Below are positions 5,299-6,478 of a stretch of DNA of 6,478 bases, one piece after another. Position 1 is the first letter of the stretch. Each line of letters starts with the position of its first letter. The notes under the pieces are model-generated. The model was not told where the DNA came from. It ran no database searches and was given only the letters and a program-made list of their open reading frames with translations. This DNA comes from a bacterium (GTDB lineage Bacteria; Patescibacteriota; UBA1384; XYA2-FULL-43-10; 1-14-0-10-43-13), in the NCBI GenBank assembly GCA_030649445.1, contig JAUSKR010000028.1, forward strand, positions 1 through 6,478, read 5' to 3'. The position numbers and the translations under genes are program-made.

Positions 5299-6478
5299 AT
5301 GGACAGTCAGGTACAAGAGGTGAAGGAAAAGAACGACATTATTGAGGTGATCGGCAGTTATTTAACGTTGAAGAAAGCTGGTGTCAACTACAAAGCCGTC
5401 TGCCCATTCCATTCTGAGAAGTCTCCGTCTTTTATGATCAATCCGGAGCGGCAGACTTTCAAATGCTTCGGTTGCAGTGAGGGTGGCGACGTTATCACCT
5501 TTGTCGAAAAGATGGAGGGACTGGATTTTTATAACGCGCTGAAATTGCTGGCGGAAAAAGCTGGTGTCCAGTTGAAATCGAATTCTGTTCAATATGGTTC
5601 TAATGTTCACTCGGCGGATAAAAAAACGCGATCGTTTGAAATAAATGAGTGGGCGGCCAAGGTTTACAATAAAATTCTGACCGATCATCCAAAAGCTGAC
5701 CCGGCGCGCAAATATTTGGAAAAGCGGGGATTGTCGGCTGAAACAATTAAAAATTTCAATATCGGTTACGCCCCGGATTCGTGGGATTTTATCCTCCGCT
5801 TTTTAATTTCCAAAAAATATACCGAAGCTGAGGCGGTTGAGGCCGGAGTAGCGATCCGAAGCGAACGGGGTAAAATCTATGACCGTTTCCGTGGTCGGAT
5901 CGTCTTCCCGATTTGCAATCCAATGGGCGCGACCGTGGCTTTCACCGCTCGCATATTAGAAATTCCCGGAAAGCCAACTGACACCGGGGCGAAATATTTA
6001 AACTCATCGGAATCAGCCATTTATACTAAAGGCAAGGTAATTTATGGGCTTGACCGAGCTAAAATGGCGATCAAAGAAGCTGACTTGGCCATTATAGTTG
6101 AAGGCAATATGGATGTCATTGCTTGTCACCAGCATGGCTTCAAAAATGTCGTCGCCAGCTCTGGCACTGCTGCTACTTTAGACCAATTAAAAATCCTCAG
6201 CCGTTATGCTTCAGAAATTGCTTTTTGCTTTGACACAGACACGGCTGGCCAGACGGCGATGAAGCGGGCGGTCAAAATAGCACTGGCCAACGATATTTCA
6301 ACCAAAATTATTACAACCGAGCCGTTCAAAGACGCCGACGAAGCGATCAAGGCGGATCCGAAAAATTGGCAGAAAATGGTGGCGTCGGCTAAGCCGTCAC
6401 TCGAATACTGGATTGATCAACTCGTCGTTCAAAATCCCAAAATGGAGGTCTCGGACAAGAAAAAAATCGCCAAAGAAA
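5299..6478 (+). CDS. dnaG: DNA primase, C-terminus cut off by window edge
   Basis: DnaG makes the RNA primers that start lagging-strand synthesis. The first 393 codons are present. Domains in order: a CHC2 zinc finger with C35, H38, C56 and C59 (VCPFH and KCFGC); the primase core with YLEKRGLSAETIKNFNIGYAP (about 140) and RFRGRIVFPI (about 196); the substrate segment AKYLNSSESAIYTKGKVIYG; and the TOPRIM metal site EGNMD (E268, D272) with FDTDTAG (D312, D314). Most bacterial primases read DGD where this has DTD. All catalytic residues seen are intact, so this is a working primase as far as visible; the DnaB-interacting C-terminal domain lies beyond the window. ATG 5299 is the start because an in-frame TAG lies just upstream (5290-5292) and the N-terminus aligns with the family; only a weak TTAGG precedes it. 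It is 31 nt downstream of the GxxExxY gene with no terminator between. Confidence 0.97.
   Translation, partial: MDSQVQEVKEKNDIIEVIGSYLTLKKAGVNYKAVCPFHSEKSPSFMINPERQTFKCFGCSEGGDVITFVEKMEGLDFYNALKLLAEKAGVQLKSNSVQYGSNVHSADKKTRSFEINEWAAKVYNKILTDHPKADPARKYLEKRGLSAETIKNFNIGYAPDSWDFILRFLISKKYTEAEAVEAGVAIRSERGKIYDRFRGRIVFPICNPMGATVAFTARILEIPGKPTDTGAKYLNSSESAIYTKGKVIYGLDRAKMAIKEADLAIIVEGNMDVIACHQHGFKNVVASSGTAATLDQLKILSRYASEIAFCFDTDTAGQTAMKRAVKIALANDISTKIITTEPFKDADEAIKADPKNWQKMVASAKPSLEYWIDQLVVQNPKMEVSDKKKIAKE

Noticed and set aside
5362..5688. Minus-strand 108-codon ORF inside dnaG
   Set aside because: It lies opposite the zinc-finger and core regions of a clear primase and has no homology that I can see.

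Overview
The window looks like chromosomal sequence from an uncultivated, small-genome bacterium, most likely a member of the Candidate Phyla Radiation / Patescibacteria. This is an inference: it rests on the moderately AT-rich coding style, the tight same-strand gene packing, a DUF2207 protein and a GxxExxY protein next to core genes, and a peptidoglycan-precursor pair (ddl, alr) whose sequence style fits that group from memory. No rRNA or marker search was possible. The standard code fits every gene; there is no sign of UGA being read as an amino acid.

Layout. Bases 1-130 hold degenerate, dispersed-repeat-like sequence with no convincing gene. A complete D-alanine--D-alanine ligase (ddl, 192-1295, +) follows. 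Between ddl and alr lies a GC-richer island (about 1300-1730) with one small minus-strand hypothetical gene that has its own promoter, Shine-Dalgarno site and downstream hairpin. After it come alanine racemase (alr, 1824-3020), a secreted/membrane DUF2207 protein (3069-4838), an AT-rich GxxExxY PD-(D/E)XK-fold protein (4884-5267) and DNA primase (dnaG, 5299 to the right edge, C-terminus missing). The last four are all on + with spacers of 31-48 nt and could be co-transcribed.

How the genes work together. Alr makes D-alanine and Ddl joins two of them into the dipeptide that ends the peptidoglycan stem, so the two form one short pathway, now interrupted by the GC-rich unit. DnaG belongs to replication. 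The DUF2207 and GxxExxY proteins have no established functional link to either neighbour.

The most interesting signals are not a new multi-gene system but small sequence elements. Two palindrome- or repeat-like segments sit in frame inside alr and add about 14 residues each in probable surface loops, recalling the Rickettsia palindromic elements. A TTG-started 14-codon leader ORF with a good Shine-Dalgarno site ends in an ATGA overlap with the alr start. Gene spacers carry CGAA-type microrepeats, and there is the foreign-looking GC-rich minus-strand unit.
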